DNA of 64,000 bases, from positions 1,540,435 to 1,604,434 of the forward strand of contig CALSTG010000001.1 of assembly GCA_943789205.1 (NCBI GenBank), given 5' to 3'. The notes beneath the pieces were generated by a model. The model saw only the letters and a program-made list of their open reading frames with translations. It was not told where the DNA came from and ran no database searches. A program made the translations under genes and the position numbers. This DNA comes from an uncultured Flavobacteriales bacterium (GTDB taxonomy: Bacteria; Bacteroidota; Bacteroidia; Flavobacteriales_D; Crocinitomicaceae). Below are positions 19,320-29,220 of the stretch, piece after piece (positions within the stretch are counted from its first letter, which is position 1; every line of letters starts with the position of its first letter).

Positions 19320-22300
19320 ATGAAAAAAACGCTAACCTTTTTTATTCTTTTGCTTTCGGCGCAGCTTTGGAGTCAATACCGACCAAATAATGGCGTTATG
19401 GCGTCTAAGGCTAATGTAATTCTAATTAAAAATGCCAACCTTTATCTTGGAGGTTCCACGAATGTTCTGAATGCAGCTTCTATTCTAATAAAAGGTGATA
19501 AAATCATTGAAGTTGGCACGAAAATAAAAGAGCCAAATGGCGCCTTGATCATTGATATGGAAGGCAGAACCATAATGCCATCTTTTATAGAGCTGAATTC
19601 CAACATTGGTGTTGAAAAGCAAAGCTTTGAAAAGAAAAATAATTTTGCGCCTCAAATTGAGTCTTTGAAACAAAATTCTTTTTATTGGAATCAGGCAGTT
19701 CATCCAGAATTGAATGCAGGCGAGATATATAAAAAAGACCTCAAGGCATTAAGAAAGTTGAATAACTTCGGGGTTGGATACTGTTTAACCAGACACAATG
19801 ATGGAGTTATTCAAGGAACAGCTGCGTTAGTTGCTGCGCATGGTGCAGATTTATCTAAGGACATGATTCTAGATAAAGCAGCGTCGTTTTATTCTTTTTC
19901 AAAAGGTAGTTCAAGACAAAGCTACCCATCTTCTCAGATGGGTTCAATTGCTTTGTTAAGACAATCTTTTTATGACCTTAAATTTTACACTGAATCTGAC
20001 CCTGGTTTTACCGATTTATCAATGGAAGCGTGGCAAGATCAAAATAAGTTGCCTCGATTTTTCATCACAAAAGATAAGTTAGAAATTCTCCGTGCAATGA
20101 AGATTGCAAAGGAATTTAATACAGAATTTGTTTACGTTGGTTCCGGGAATGAATACGAGTGCTTAGATGCTCTAAAGGGTAAGGATATCAAAGTAATATT
20201 ACCCATTAACTTCCCTGAGGCTTATGATGTCTCGGACCCCTATATATCTAGATTAATACCTTTAAGTAAACTAAAGCATTGGGAACTTGCACCATTTAAT
20301 TTTAAAAAGTTATTTGAAAATGGTATTTCTGTATCCATTACTACTGATGGTTTAAAAAGCAGCAAACAATTGTGGTCAAATATTAGGGCAATATTGTCCA
20401 CAGGTGTTTCAAAGTTTGATGTTTTGGATGCCTTGACTGTTAGGCCAGCTGGTTTAATTGGTAAAGGTGATGAGATAGGGTCGCTAAAGATTGGTATGCA
20501 TGCTAGTTTTTCTGTTTATGATTTGGATCCTTTCGAAGATAAGAACGCAAAGATTAATGAGGTATGGCTACAAGGTGTTCAGCAACCATTGAATCCCTTT
20601 AATTCAATTACTCTTGCGGGTTCATATGATATTAATATAGATGGCTTCAGAAGGAAAGTTGTCCTCAAGGGTAATGGCGAAAAGCCAACGTGTAATTCTT
20701 TCGAGTTAGATGCCTCATTTAAATCTATTGATACGTCAAAATGTAAATGTGATTTTCAAATGAGTGGCAATGACATAAGTATCAAGCTCGTGAATAGAGA
20801 AAACACTTCGGCTTATTTGCTTCGAGGTAAAATATCAAATAATGGTTCGATAATAGAGGGTGCCGCAACAGCTCCCGATGGTTCTTGGAAAAGCTGGTCG
20901 GCATTAAAGGTATTAGCGAAAGAAGTGAAAAAAGATTCTCCAATTAAGGATACGAGCTATGTTGGTTCTTGTTGGTTCCCAAATATGGCATTTGGCTTGG
21001 ATTCTTCCCTTAACTCATCCAAGTATGTTTTTAAGAATGCAACAGTGTGGACAAATGAAGCACAGGGAGTTTTAAAAGAAACAGATGTTTTAGTGGAGGA
21101 TGGTAAGATTGTTCAAGTCGGTAATGTGGACAATACGCTTGCTATCGATGCGGAAATAATAGATGCCTCAGGAATGCATTTGACTTCAGGAATAATTGAT
21201 GAACATTCCCATATTGCAATTTCCAAAGGAGTAAATGAAGGTGGTCAAGCTATTTCGGCAGAAGTGAGCATTGGACATGTTGTAAATTCTGAAGATATTA
21301 ACATCTATAGACAACTTTCAGGAGGAGTTACAAGTGCGCAATTATTACATGGATCCGCAAATCCAATTGGAGGACAGTCCGCTCTTGTTAAACTTAAATG
21401 GGGCGAATCCCCTGATAAAATGCTTATCGAAAATGCACCTGGTTTTATAAAGTTCGCTCTTGGAGAAAATGTGAAACAATCGAATTGGGGAGATTTTAAC
21501 ACAGTTCGCTTTCCGCAAACAAGAATGGGTGTAGAACAAGTTTTTTATGATGGTTTTCATAGGGCACGACAATATAAAAACGAGTGGCTGGAATACAATA
21601 AAAACAGAAAAGGCAAAAAGGGAATACCCCCTCGCACGGATTTAGAGCTAGAAACACTTGTTGAGATATTGGATTCTAAAAGATTTATAACGTGTCATTC
21701 TTATGTTCAATCTGAGATAAATATGTTAATGCATGTTGCAGATTCCATGGGCTTTAGAGTAAATACTTTCACTCATATTCTCGAAGGCTACAAAGTGGCG
21801 GATAAAATGAAGAATCATGGCGTAGGCGGATCTACTTTTTCAGATTGGTGGGCCTATAAGTATGAAGTAAATGATGCCATTCCCTATAATGCGGCCTTAA
21901 TGTCAGAACAAGGTGTAACTGTCGCAATCAATTCTGATGACGCAGAAATGGGCAGGCGACTCAATCAAGAAGCAGCCAAGGCCATAAAGTACGGAGGGCT
22001 CTCTCAAGAGGAAGCATGGAAACTTGTAACACTAAATCCCGCTAAATTATTACATCTTGAGGATAGGATGGGTAGTATCAAGGTTGGAAAGGATGCAGAT
22101 TTGGTACTTTGGACTCACAACCCGCTTTCTATTATGTCAAAGGTTCAGAAAACCATGATAGAGGGAAGGGTTTATTACGATGCGGAGCGAAATGATGTTT
22201 TAGCAACTAGAAATAGACTTGAGAGGGCTAGAATCATTCAAAAAATGGCTTTAGACAACACAGCTGGAAAACCAATGAGAATATACAAACACGATAAAGA

Positions 22301-22361
22301 AAGATTTTTTCATTGTGATTCTCATGGTGAACAAGGCGAAATAAAAACTAACCTGCATTGA
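19320..22361 (+). CDS. Secreted two-domain amidohydrolase
   Basis: A 1013-residue exported protein with two amidohydrolase-superfamily domains in tandem. Residues 1-19 are a signal peptide. The C-terminal domain (about 560-985) keeps the metal-site pattern: HSH at 629-631, H793, H819 and D873 (in NSDDAEM), so it is probably an active imidazolonepropionase/prolidase-like hydrolase. In the N-terminal domain (about 30-430) the usual HxH after the first strand is replaced by NSN (PSFIELNSN), so it is probably inactive or binds metal differently. The product likely acts in the periplasm or at the surface; the substrate is unknown. The stop overlaps the start region of the next gene, indicating an operon. 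Confidence 0.85.
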   Translation: MKKTLTFFILLLSAQLWSQYRPNNGVMASKANVILIKNANLYLGGSTNVLNAASILIKGDKIIEVGTKIKEPNGALIIDMEGRTIMPSFIELNSNIGVEKQSFEKKNNFAPQIESLKQNSFYWNQAVHPELNAGEIYKKDLKALRKLNNFGVGYCLTRHNDGVIQGTAALVAAHGADLSKDMILDKAASFYSFSKGSSRQSYPSSQMGSIALLRQSFYDLKFYTESDPGFTDLSMEAWQDQNKLPRFFITKDKLEILRAMKIAKEFNTEFVYVGSGNEYECLDALKGKDIKVILPINFPEAYDVSDPYISRLIPLSKLKHWELAPFNFKKLFENGISVSITTDGLKSSKQLWSNIRAILSTGVSKFDVLDALTVRPAGLIGKGDEIGSLKIGMHASFSVYDLDPFEDKNAKINEVWLQGVQQPLNPFNSITLAGSYDINIDGFRRKVVLKGNGEKPTCNSFELDASFKSIDTSKCKCDFQMSGNDISIKLVNRENTSAYLLRGKISNNGSIIEGAATAPDGSWKSWSALKVLAKEVKKDSPIKDTSYVGSCWFPNMAFGLDSSLNSSKYVFKNATVWTNEAQGVLKETDVLVEDGKIVQVGNVDNTLAIDAEIIDASGMHLTSGIIDEHSHIAISKGVNEGGQAISAEVSIGHVVNSEDINIYRQLSGGVTSAQLLHGSANPIGGQSALVKLKWGESPDKMLIENAPGFIKFALGENVKQSNWGDFNTVRFPQTRMGVEQVFYDGFHRARQYKNEWLEYNKNRKGKKGIPPRTDLELETLVEILDSKRFITCHSYVQSEINMLMHVADSMGFRVNTFTHILEGYKVADKMKNHGVGGSTFSDWWAYKYEVNDAIPYNAALMSEQGVTVAINSDDAEMGRRLNQEAAKAIKYGGLSQEEAWKLVTLNPAKLLHLEDRMGSIKVGKDADLVLWTHNPLSIMSKVQKTMIEGRVYYDAERNDVLATRNRLERARIIQKMALDNTAGKPMRIYKHDKERFFHCDSHGEQGEIKTNLH

Positions 22362-22363
22362 TT

Positions 22364-23632
22364 ATGAGATACTTTATTTTTTCTATACTATTTCTTATTG
22401 CGAATTCAGGCTTTACTCAAAAAGTGCTTTATACAGATGTTACCGTTCATGTCGGAAATGGAACTGTTATCGAAAAAGCCATAGTAGGATGTGATGCAGA
22501 CCGTTTTGTTTTAGTTAAAAACGCACTAACTTCTAGCTATAAAGCTAAAAATTGGGATACGATTGTCTCACTTCAAGGACAGCATATGTATCCATCTTTT
22601 GTAGCTACAAACACCACCCTCGGACTCACTGAGATAGATGCGGTAAGGGCCACCCGTGATTTTGACGATGTCGGAGAGTTTAATCCGCACGTGCGCACAC
22701 AAATTGCATTTAATACAGAGTCAAGAGTGGTTGAAACCGTGAGGACGAATGGTGTTTTAATAACCCAAGCTACACCGCGCGGGGGAAGGATTTCGGGAGC
22801 ATCATCGATTATGCGTCTATTTGCATGGAATTGGGAGGATGCGACGGTTTTAAAAGATGATGGTATACACATAAATTGGCCTAAAAGCACGCAAGGAGGT
22901 GGTTGGTGGGCTGAGCCAAAACCAAAAAGTAGAAATAAGAATTATGCAAGTGAAATATTGAAGCTGATGCGCTTTTTTGAATTGGCAAAATCTTACGATT
23001 CAAATGACACACCCTTTGACCTACGTTTGGAGGCGATGAAGGATTGTTTTGTTGGAACAAAGCGGGTCTATATTCATGCAAATGAATTGCAGCAAATTCA
23101 TGATGTAATTGATTTTGTCAATGCCTTTAAATTCCCTTTTCCAGTGATTATTGGTGGGTATGACGCTCATTTAATAGGAAAGAAACTAAAAGATGCTAAT
23201 ATCCCGATTATGTTAGACAGGATTCATGGACTTCCTCAAATAGAAGATGAGGCTACGGATTTACCTTATCGAATACCAGCCTTGTTAAGTGAGCAAGGTA
23301 TTAAGTTTTGTCTTCAGGGATCTGGGGACATGGAAGCAATGAATTCTAGAAATTTACCATTTCTCGCAGGTACGGCAATGGCATACGGCTTGGAGGAAGA
23401 GGCGGCAGTTCGGTCTATCTCATTAGATCCATGCGAAATTATTGGTATTGCAGCAGATTACGGCTCTATAGAGAAAGGTAAAAAAGCTAGTTTTTTTGTT
23501 TCGGTTGGCAATGCACTTGACATGATGACAAACGATGTGACATTAATTTGTCTTGATGGTGTTTTAAGATCAACTTCTAATTTTCAGTTAGAACTTTATA
23601 AAAGATATCGAGATAAATACGAAAGGCAATAG
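22364..23632 (+). CDS. Secreted amidohydrolase-like protein, degenerate metal site
   Basis: About 422 residues with a signal peptide (through SGFTQ). It aligns with the N-terminal half of the preceding protein: same PSFxxxN context and the ITQATPRGGRISGASSIMRL segment typical of this family. The HxH ligand pair is absent (PSFVATNTT), and no clear D at the last metal site is visible, so catalysis is doubtful. I chose the ATG at 22364, two bases after the upstream stop; a TTG at 22358 would add two residues and overlap that stop. It probably acts with its neighbour, perhaps as a heteromeric partner (inference). Confidence 0.8.
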   Translation: MRYFIFSILFLIANSGFTQKVLYTDVTVHVGNGTVIEKAIVGCDADRFVLVKNALTSSYKAKNWDTIVSLQGQHMYPSFVATNTTLGLTEIDAVRATRDFDDVGEFNPHVRTQIAFNTESRVVETVRTNGVLITQATPRGGRISGASSIMRLFAWNWEDATVLKDDGIHINWPKSTQGGGWWAEPKPKSRNKNYASEILKLMRFFELAKSYDSNDTPFDLRLEAMKDCFVGTKRVYIHANELQQIHDVIDFVNAFKFPFPVIIGGYDAHLIGKKLKDANIPIMLDRIHGLPQIEDEATDLPYRIPALLSEQGIKFCLQGSGDMEAMNSRNLPFLAGTAMAYGLEEEAAVRSISLDPCEIIGIAADYGSIEKGKKASFFVSVGNALDMMTNDVTLICLDGVLRSTSNFQLELYKRYRDKYERQ

Positions 23633-23636
23633 CACT

Positions 23637-24227
23637 TTAGCCATGCATGGTTTCTTCTTTTCCATATTTACTCATAAGACTTGCTTCATAAGCTAGAAAA
23701 GTTTTCCATCTTTCATCTACATCAATTGTCGAGCTGTATTTTTTTGCGAAGCGTAAAAAAGTCATGAAATGACGGGCCTCACTCTCCATTAGCATTCTGT
23801 AAAAATCTTTTAAATCCTTATCGTTGAGCTGTTCAGATAAAATTTTAAACCGCTCGCAACTTCTCGCTTCAATCATTGCCGCAAATAACATTTGATTTAC
23901 AAAGTGGCTTTCTCTTGAGCTATTGTCGTGGTTCTTTTTTAGGTAATCGTTTAAATCCTTTACATAAGGGTCTTTCCTTTCAAATCCTAGGTTGAAACCT
24001 CGCTCTAAAATCTTTTTATGAACCATATCAAAGTGCTCCATTTCCTCCTTGCAAATCTCAACCATGGCACTTACTAGGTCGGGGCGGTGGGGGTATTGAA
24101 CAATCATAGAAATGGCATTACTTGCAGCTTTTTGCTCACAGAATGCATGATCAATAAGAATTTCCTTAATATTATCTTCAACGATATTGACCCATCTTGG
24201 GTCCGTTGCCATTTTTAATCCAAGCAT
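23637..24227 (-). CDS. miaE: tRNA hydroxylase, MiaE-like diiron protein
   Basis: A 196-residue ferritin-like four-helix protein matching the tRNA-(2-methylthio-N6-isopentenyl-adenosine) hydroxylase family, which hydroxylates the modified A37 of some tRNAs. Putative diiron ligands fall in two helix pairs: E31 (EQKA), E62 and H65 (EEMEHF), then E120, E150 and H153 (ESEARHF). Length and motif order fit the family. The gene is convergent with the amidohydrolase gene, four bases away, and divergent from the E1 gene. Confidence 0.85.
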   Translation of the reverse strand: MLGLKMATDPRWVNIVEDNIKEILIDHAFCEQKAASNAISMIVQYPHRPDLVSAMVEICKEEMEHFDMVHKKILERGFNLGFERKDPYVKDLNDYLKKNHDNSSRESHFVNQMLFAAMIEARSCERFKILSEQLNDKDLKDFYRMLMESEARHFMTFLRFAKKYSSTIDVDERWKTFLAYEASLMSKYGKEETMHG

Positions 24228-24322
24228 AAAATGATGTTTAACACAAATATATATACTGTGAAAAAGTTTAAAAAACCTTTTGACCTTTATTCTTCTGACA
24301 TCGTTCTATTTGGTTCTTTTCG

Positions 24323-24330
24323 TATATTTG
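24323..24330 (+). promoter_or_regulatory. Candidate -7 promoter element of the E1 gene
   Basis: TATATTTG is an exact match to the Bacteroidota TAnnTTTG element and lies 16 bases before the ATG at 24347. No TTTG is present at the matching -33 distance. Confidence 0.45.
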
Positions 24331-24346
24331 AAACTCAATAAAATCA

Positions 24347-26431
24347 ATGTCTAAAGTTAAGGCTAAATCGCCGCAAAATATAGTGAATAAAGAATTGCTT
24401 GAAGAGGCATTTCAGTTTATGTGTACAGCAAAAACATTAGCTGAAAAATACGAGGCCAACAAAGAAGTAACGTCAAAATATGTGCACGCGACATCGCGTG
24501 GCCACGAGGCGATTCAGATCGCAGTAGGTATGCAATTAAAACCGGAAGATTGGGTTTCTCCTTATTATCGGGATGATTCTATTCTTTTATCCATGGGAAT
24601 ATCCCCTTATGAATTGATGCTTCAAGTTTTCGCGAAAAAAGACGATCCGTTTTCAGGAGGGAGAACGTATTATTCTCATCCTTCTTTAAATAGAGATGAC
24701 TTTCCAAAAATCATTCACCAGTCTTCGGCTACAGGCATGCAAGCAATTCCAACTGCAGGAATAGCAATGGGCGTGCAATACAAGGAGCAACAGGGTCTCG
24801 CAGATAAAGACAAAGCCCCATCTGTAGTTGTTTGTTCTCTGGGCGATGCATCTTGTACAGAGGGAGAAGTTTCAGAGGCGCTTCAAATGGCTGCTTTAAA
24901 GCAGTTCCCAATTGTGTTTTTAGTACAAGACAATGGTTGGGATATTTCGGCGAATGCCGAAGAGACGCGGGCTCAGGATATGAGTAAGTATGCTCAAGGT
25001 TTTAATGGCATTGAACTTAAAACGATTGATGGCAGTGATTTTGTTTCATCCTATGAGACGGTAAAATCCGTTTTTGAAACGGTTAGAAATGAAAGGCGGC
25101 CATTCATTATACATGCACACGTACCGCTTTTGGGACACCATACTTCAGGTGTTCGAATGGAGTGGTATCGTGATGATTTAGCAGAAGCGAACCTAAAAGA
25201 TCCTTACCCCAAACTTTTGAGTCTTTTGAAGCAAGCAGGATGGACTGATAAAATGATTCAGGTAAAAGAGGGAGACATCAAGGAACAAGTTGATACAGCA
25301 TACGATAAAGCGCTCAAAGCAGAAGATCCAGATAAAAAAAGTCTTACAGATTTTATATTTGCACCTTCGCCGATAACGGAAGAGAGAGGCGAACGTTCTC
25401 CAAAAGGCAAAAAGAAAACAGTTATGGTCGATGCTGCCCTTTTTGCGGTTCGTGAAATTCTTAAAGAACATCCAGAGGCCTTATTGTATGGACAAGATGT
25501 TGGTGGTAGACTTGGAGGTGTATTTCGAGAGGCTGCAACTCTTGCACAAACATTTGGAGACAATCGTGTTTTTAATACCCCGATTCAAGAGGCATTTATT
25601 ATTGGATCAACAGTTGGAATGTCAGCATTAGGATTAAAACCTTTTGTTGAGGTCCAGTTTGCAGACTATATATGGCCTGGATTGAATCAGTTGTTTACGG
25701 AAGTATCGAGGTCTTATTATCTTTCAAATGGTAAATGGCCTGTAAGCTGCGTAATTCGTGTACCCATTGGAGCCTATGGTTCAGGTGGTCCTTATCACTC
25801 ATCCAGTGTAGAATCTGTGCTGACTAATATTCGCGGGATAAAAGTGGTTTACCCATCAACTGGTGCAGACCTAAAGGGACTACTTAAAGCTGCATATTAT
25901 GATCCAAATCCTGTAGTTCTTCTTGAACACAAAGGTTTGTATTGGTCAAAAATTAAAGGCACCGAAGAGTCTATGTCTATTGAGCCTAGTGCAGACTATG
26001 TGATACCAATCGGAAAGGCACGTCTTGTTAGGTCGATTGCCGAGGATCGCGCAAGTCAAGGAGGCACCGTTGGTATTATAACATATGGACGAGGTGTATA
26101 TTGGTCAATTGAGGCAATAAAAGGTCATGAGGATGATGCAGAAATATTAGATTTACGTTCTTTAAATCCAATGGATCATGATGCTATGAATATCCTTTGT
26201 CGGAAACATGGAAAAATCTTGTTGGTTACTGAGGAATCGATTGAGTGTAATTTTACATTAGGACTTGCAGGTAGAATTCAACGAGATAATTTTAATTATT
26301 TAGACGCACCAATTGAAATCGTTGGCGCTATAGATACTCCTGCTATTCCTTTGAACTCTGATCTAGAAATGGAATTATTGCCGAATGCTGAAAAAGTAAA
26401 AGAAAAGTTTCACAAGCTACTCAAATTTTAA
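24347..26431 (+). CDS. 2-oxoacid dehydrogenase E1, fused alpha and beta subunits
   Basis: A 694-residue thiamine-pyrophosphate-dependent E1 enzyme that decarboxylates a 2-oxoacid and passes the acyl group to an E2 lipoyl protein. Residues about 15-330 are the alpha part, with the TPP motif running from GDA (166-168) to N196 (DNGW). Residues about 358-694 are the beta part, with LLYGQDVGGRLGGVF, NTPIQEAFIIG and VEVQFADYIWPG. The join contains a short charged linker. The branched-chain (2-oxoisovalerate) E1 is the likeliest member, but pyruvate specificity cannot be excluded. No E2 or E3 gene is nearby. The next gene begins five bases downstream. Confidence 0.9.
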   Translation: MSKVKAKSPQNIVNKELLEEAFQFMCTAKTLAEKYEANKEVTSKYVHATSRGHEAIQIAVGMQLKPEDWVSPYYRDDSILLSMGISPYELMLQVFAKKDDPFSGGRTYYSHPSLNRDDFPKIIHQSSATGMQAIPTAGIAMGVQYKEQQGLADKDKAPSVVVCSLGDASCTEGEVSEALQMAALKQFPIVFLVQDNGWDISANAEETRAQDMSKYAQGFNGIELKTIDGSDFVSSYETVKSVFETVRNERRPFIIHAHVPLLGHHTSGVRMEWYRDDLAEANLKDPYPKLLSLLKQAGWTDKMIQVKEGDIKEQVDTAYDKALKAEDPDKKSLTDFIFAPSPITEERGERSPKGKKKTVMVDAALFAVREILKEHPEALLYGQDVGGRLGGVFREAATLAQTFGDNRVFNTPIQEAFIIGSTVGMSALGLKPFVEVQFADYIWPGLNQLFTEVSRSYYLSNGKWPVSCVIRVPIGAYGSGGPYHSSSVESVLTNIRGIKVVYPSTGADLKGLLKAAYYDPNPVVLLEHKGLYWSKIKGTEESMSIEPSADYVIPIGKARLVRSIAEDRASQGGTVGIITYGRGVYWSIEAIKGHEDDAEILDLRSLNPMDHDAMNILCRKHGKILLVTEESIECNFTLGLAGRIQRDNFNYLDAPIEIVGAIDTPAIPLNSDLEMELLPNAEKVKEKFHKLLKF

Positions 26432-26436
26432 AATAA

Positions 26437-26832
26437 ATGACATTAAAAGAAACAATAGAGAACGTAGAGGTCTTTCATGATGCCTTTGGAATTGAGAATC
26501 GAAGTGAACCTACAGCTAAGTTGTCTCATGATCAGCAGCAACTGAGGTATAGACTTATGGCCGAAGAAAATGATGAGTATCTAGAGGCCGTCAAGAATGA
26601 AGATTTGGTTGAAATTGCCGATGCATTAGGGGATCAACTTTATATTCTATGTGGAACTATTTTAAAACATGGTTTGCAGCATAAAATAGCTGATGTTTTT
26701 CAAGAAATACAACGCTCGAACATGAGTAAACTGGATGAGAATGGAAAACCAATTTATAGAGATGATGGAAAGGTTATGAAGTCTTCTTTGTATTTCAAGC
26801 CCGATATAAAAGCTATTTTGGATAAGGATTAA
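26437..26832 (+). CDS. MazG-like nucleotide pyrophosphohydrolase
   Basis: A 131-residue all-alpha NTP pyrophosphatase. The helical metal-binding signature is visible as EENDEYLEA followed by EIADALGDQLY. It probably cleaves a noncanonical or excess nucleoside triphosphate, or a related nucleotide, to the monophosphate in the cytoplasm. The C-terminal YRDDGKVMKSSLYFKPD segment is typical of the single-domain branch. It follows the E1 gene by five bases and is probably co-transcribed with it. Confidence 0.75.
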   Translation: MTLKETIENVEVFHDAFGIENRSEPTAKLSHDQQQLRYRLMAEENDEYLEAVKNEDLVEIADALGDQLYILCGTILKHGLQHKIADVFQEIQRSNMSKLDENGKPIYRDDGKVMKSSLYFKPDIKAILDKD

Positions 26833-26907
26833 GTTATCCACGAGTCTTTGGTTATTTCTTTTCGGTAAAAAAAACTTTGGTATTTGAATCTCCAATAGTT
26901 TTGAAAC

Positions 26908-28056
26908 ATGAACGACTTGTCAATATATTTCAGCCCTTTACTTGAAGACGAGGTAAATTATCAAGGGGAACAAATTGGGCAAATAATCATTTCTAATTTT
27001 GGTGAATTTCCAGAGATAGCCTCGAAGTCAATTGCGTTGTTTTCTGTACCTGAGTATAGAGGTGATCTTGATTATGAAAATAACGATTCACGAACAGATT
27101 TCCGAAGCAAACTTAAGCAGTTGTCTCGTTCCAAAAATTGGAGTAGTAAAATATACGATTTGGGTACTATTATACCCGGAGAGGAATTAAAAGATACTTA
27201 TTTTGCGATCTCTAGTGTGGTTCGTGAGCTTATCAAGAACGATGTTGTTCCGATTCTAATTGGAGGGTCTCAGGATTTAGTCCTAGCAGCATATGATGCT
27301 TATGCAAAGCTAGAGCAGCTTGTAAATATTTGTTCTATAGATCATTCGCTTGATATTGGAGGTCCTGAAGTAGATATTAGCCACAATGCCTACTTAACTT
27401 CCTTATTATTAAAAAGACCTTGCTACCTATTTAATCATGCAAATATTGGCCTTCAGATTCCTTATGCTCAGCCCAAAGAGTTAAAACTTGTAGAGAGTTT
27501 GTATTTTGATGTTTGTCGGTTAGGTGAGTTCAACGATGATTTTAAAAGAGCTGAACCGCATTTGCGCAATGCGGACATCATTAACCTAGATTTTAATTCA
27601 ATTAAAGCATCTGATGTTTTTTCGCACAAGGCCAATCCGAATGGTTTTCAGGCGCAACAAATATGTCAAATTAGCAGATATGCAGGTATTTCAGATAAAG
27701 TAAACTTTTTTGGTGTTTTTAATTACATTGATTTCAATGAAATGTCTGATAAACTTTTGTCGGAAATTCTATGGTATTTCATTGATGGTTATCAATCTCG
27801 CTGGGGAGACTTTCCTGTCTCGAGTAAAGCCGGGTATTTTAAGTTTAATGTCGAGCTAGAAAACGGAAATCATTCTATCGTTTTTTATAAGAGTCATAAA
27901 TCAGACCGATGGTGGATGGAAGTGCCTTATCCGCCCCAGAAAGGCTCTAAATACGACAGGCATCATTTGGTTCCATGCAATAAAGAAGATTATGATCATG
28001 CCATGCAAAATGAAATGCCAGATTTATGGTGGAAGACCTATCAAAAGCTAACATAG
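26908..28056 (+). CDS. Arginase/formimidoylglutamase-fold protein with altered metal site
   Basis: A 382-residue protein of the ureohydrolase fold. The three family motifs are recognisable but changed: GGSQD at 119-123 in place of GGxHx, DHSLD at 145-149 in place of DAHxD, and NLDFN at 226-230 in place of SxDxD. So the first histidine, the DAH histidine and one aspartate of the dimanganese site are missing. It may be annotated formimidoylglutamase, but normal ureohydrolase chemistry is doubtful. It lies just upstream of the porP-like gene and gldKLMN in the same direction, with a 117-base gap, so a link to secretion or gliding is possible but unproven. Confidence 0.75.
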   Translation: MNDLSIYFSPLLEDEVNYQGEQIGQIIISNFGEFPEIASKSIALFSVPEYRGDLDYENNDSRTDFRSKLKQLSRSKNWSSKIYDLGTIIPGEELKDTYFAISSVVRELIKNDVVPILIGGSQDLVLAAYDAYAKLEQLVNICSIDHSLDIGGPEVDISHNAYLTSLLLKRPCYLFNHANIGLQIPYAQPKELKLVESLYFDVCRLGEFNDDFKRAEPHLRNADIINLDFNSIKASDVFSHKANPNGFQAQQICQISRYAGISDKVNFFGVFNYIDFNEMSDKLLSEILWYFIDGYQSRWGDFPVSSKAGYFKFNVELENGNHSIVFYKSHKSDRWWMEVPYPPQKGSKYDRHHLVPCNKEDYDHAMQNEMPDLWWKTYQKLT

Positions 28057-28173
28057 TGATAAAGCCAACAATTTCTTGCTTTTGTTTTTATTTTCCAGAA
28101 AATTATCTATTTTAGCAACTTGAATATTCTGTGAAATTTTGAATTTTCGGAATGTTTGTGTTAAATAAACTAT

Positions 28174-29127
28174 ATGCAACTCAAAAAATGCTTAGCAGGC
28201 TTGCTTCTCCTTATAGTCTCCTTTTCGACTATGGCCCAGCAAGATAAATTGATTACCCATTTTATATATGATAAAATGAGTATCAATCCTGGTAAAACCG
28301 GATTAGGTCTGGACAATACCATCTGCGCGACCTCCATATATAGAAATCAGTGGGATCAAGTAAATGGGGCGCCAAATTCTGCAGTGCTTAACATTGAGGC
28401 TAATTTAAATAGATTTCTACCAGGCGGTATAGGACTTTCTTTTTATCATGATGCTATTGGATTCGCAAAACAAAATAACCTTGCTTTAAACTATTCTTAT
28501 CCCATTGAAATTGGAAATCTCGGTGTTTTAGGCTTAGGTGCGGGTATAGGTCTTATTAATTACGGTCTTCAACCTGATTGGGTTCCGCCAACTTCTATAC
28601 AAGACCCTGATTTACCTGAAGAATTTGCAGCAACAAATCTCGATGTTAATTTTGGAGCTTATTTCGATGCTGGAGATTGGTTTGTTGGTCTTTCTTCTAC
28701 ACACTTAACGGAATCTCTGCTCAAACAGCAATCAGCAAATGGTTTTGAACAATCTTACCAAACGGCAAGGCATTATTACTTGATGGGAGGAAAAAAATTC
28801 GCGAACATGTTTGGTGGTACCATAGACGCTCAGGTTCTAATGAGAACAGATATGATTAAATTCTCAGCAGATTTCAATGCGAGATATATCTATGATTTTG
28901 GGAATTCCAAAATTGGATATGCTGGATTAACGGTACGAACCTCAGATGCTGTCGCAATGATGTTTGGATATACCCCAATGGAAAACCTAACTGTAGGTTA
29001 TTCGTACGATATTACTGTAAATAAGTTAGCAAGTGTTTCTAGAGGTTCACACGAGATCTTCTTCAAATACTGCTATAATTTACCAGAACCACCGAAGCAA
29101 AGTGCACGTCACCCTCGTTGGCTCTAA
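28174..29127 (+). CDS. T9SS PorP/SprF family outer membrane protein
   Basis: A 317-residue outer membrane beta-barrel protein with a signal peptide ending TMAQ. It has the family's early INPGKTGL segment, the SIYRNQWDQVNGAPNS segment and repeated glycine-rich strands. PorP/SprF proteins anchor or assist T9SS substrates, often large type B cargo. It lies 93 bases upstream of gldK, the usual placement for a porP paralogue. TTTG at about 28083 with a weak AT-rich match 19 bases on may be its promoter. Confidence 0.88.
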   Translation: MQLKKCLAGLLLLIVSFSTMAQQDKLITHFIYDKMSINPGKTGLGLDNTICATSIYRNQWDQVNGAPNSAVLNIEANLNRFLPGGIGLSFYHDAIGFAKQNNLALNYSYPIEIGNLGVLGLGAGIGLINYGLQPDWVPPTSIQDPDLPEEFAATNLDVNFGAYFDAGDWFVGLSSTHLTESLLKQQSANGFEQSYQTARHYYLMGGKKFANMFGGTIDAQVLMRTDMIKFSADFNARYIYDFGNSKIGYAGLTVRTSDAVAMMFGYTPMENLTVGYSYDITVNKLASVSRGSHEIFFKYCYNLPEPPKQSARHPRWL

Positions 29128-29220
29128 ATTTTTATGTAACTATTTTATCAGTTCATACGTTATACCCAAACTGAAACCTGTAGCAAGTTGATTTGGGCAC
29201 GTTGAATCAAAAAATATAAA

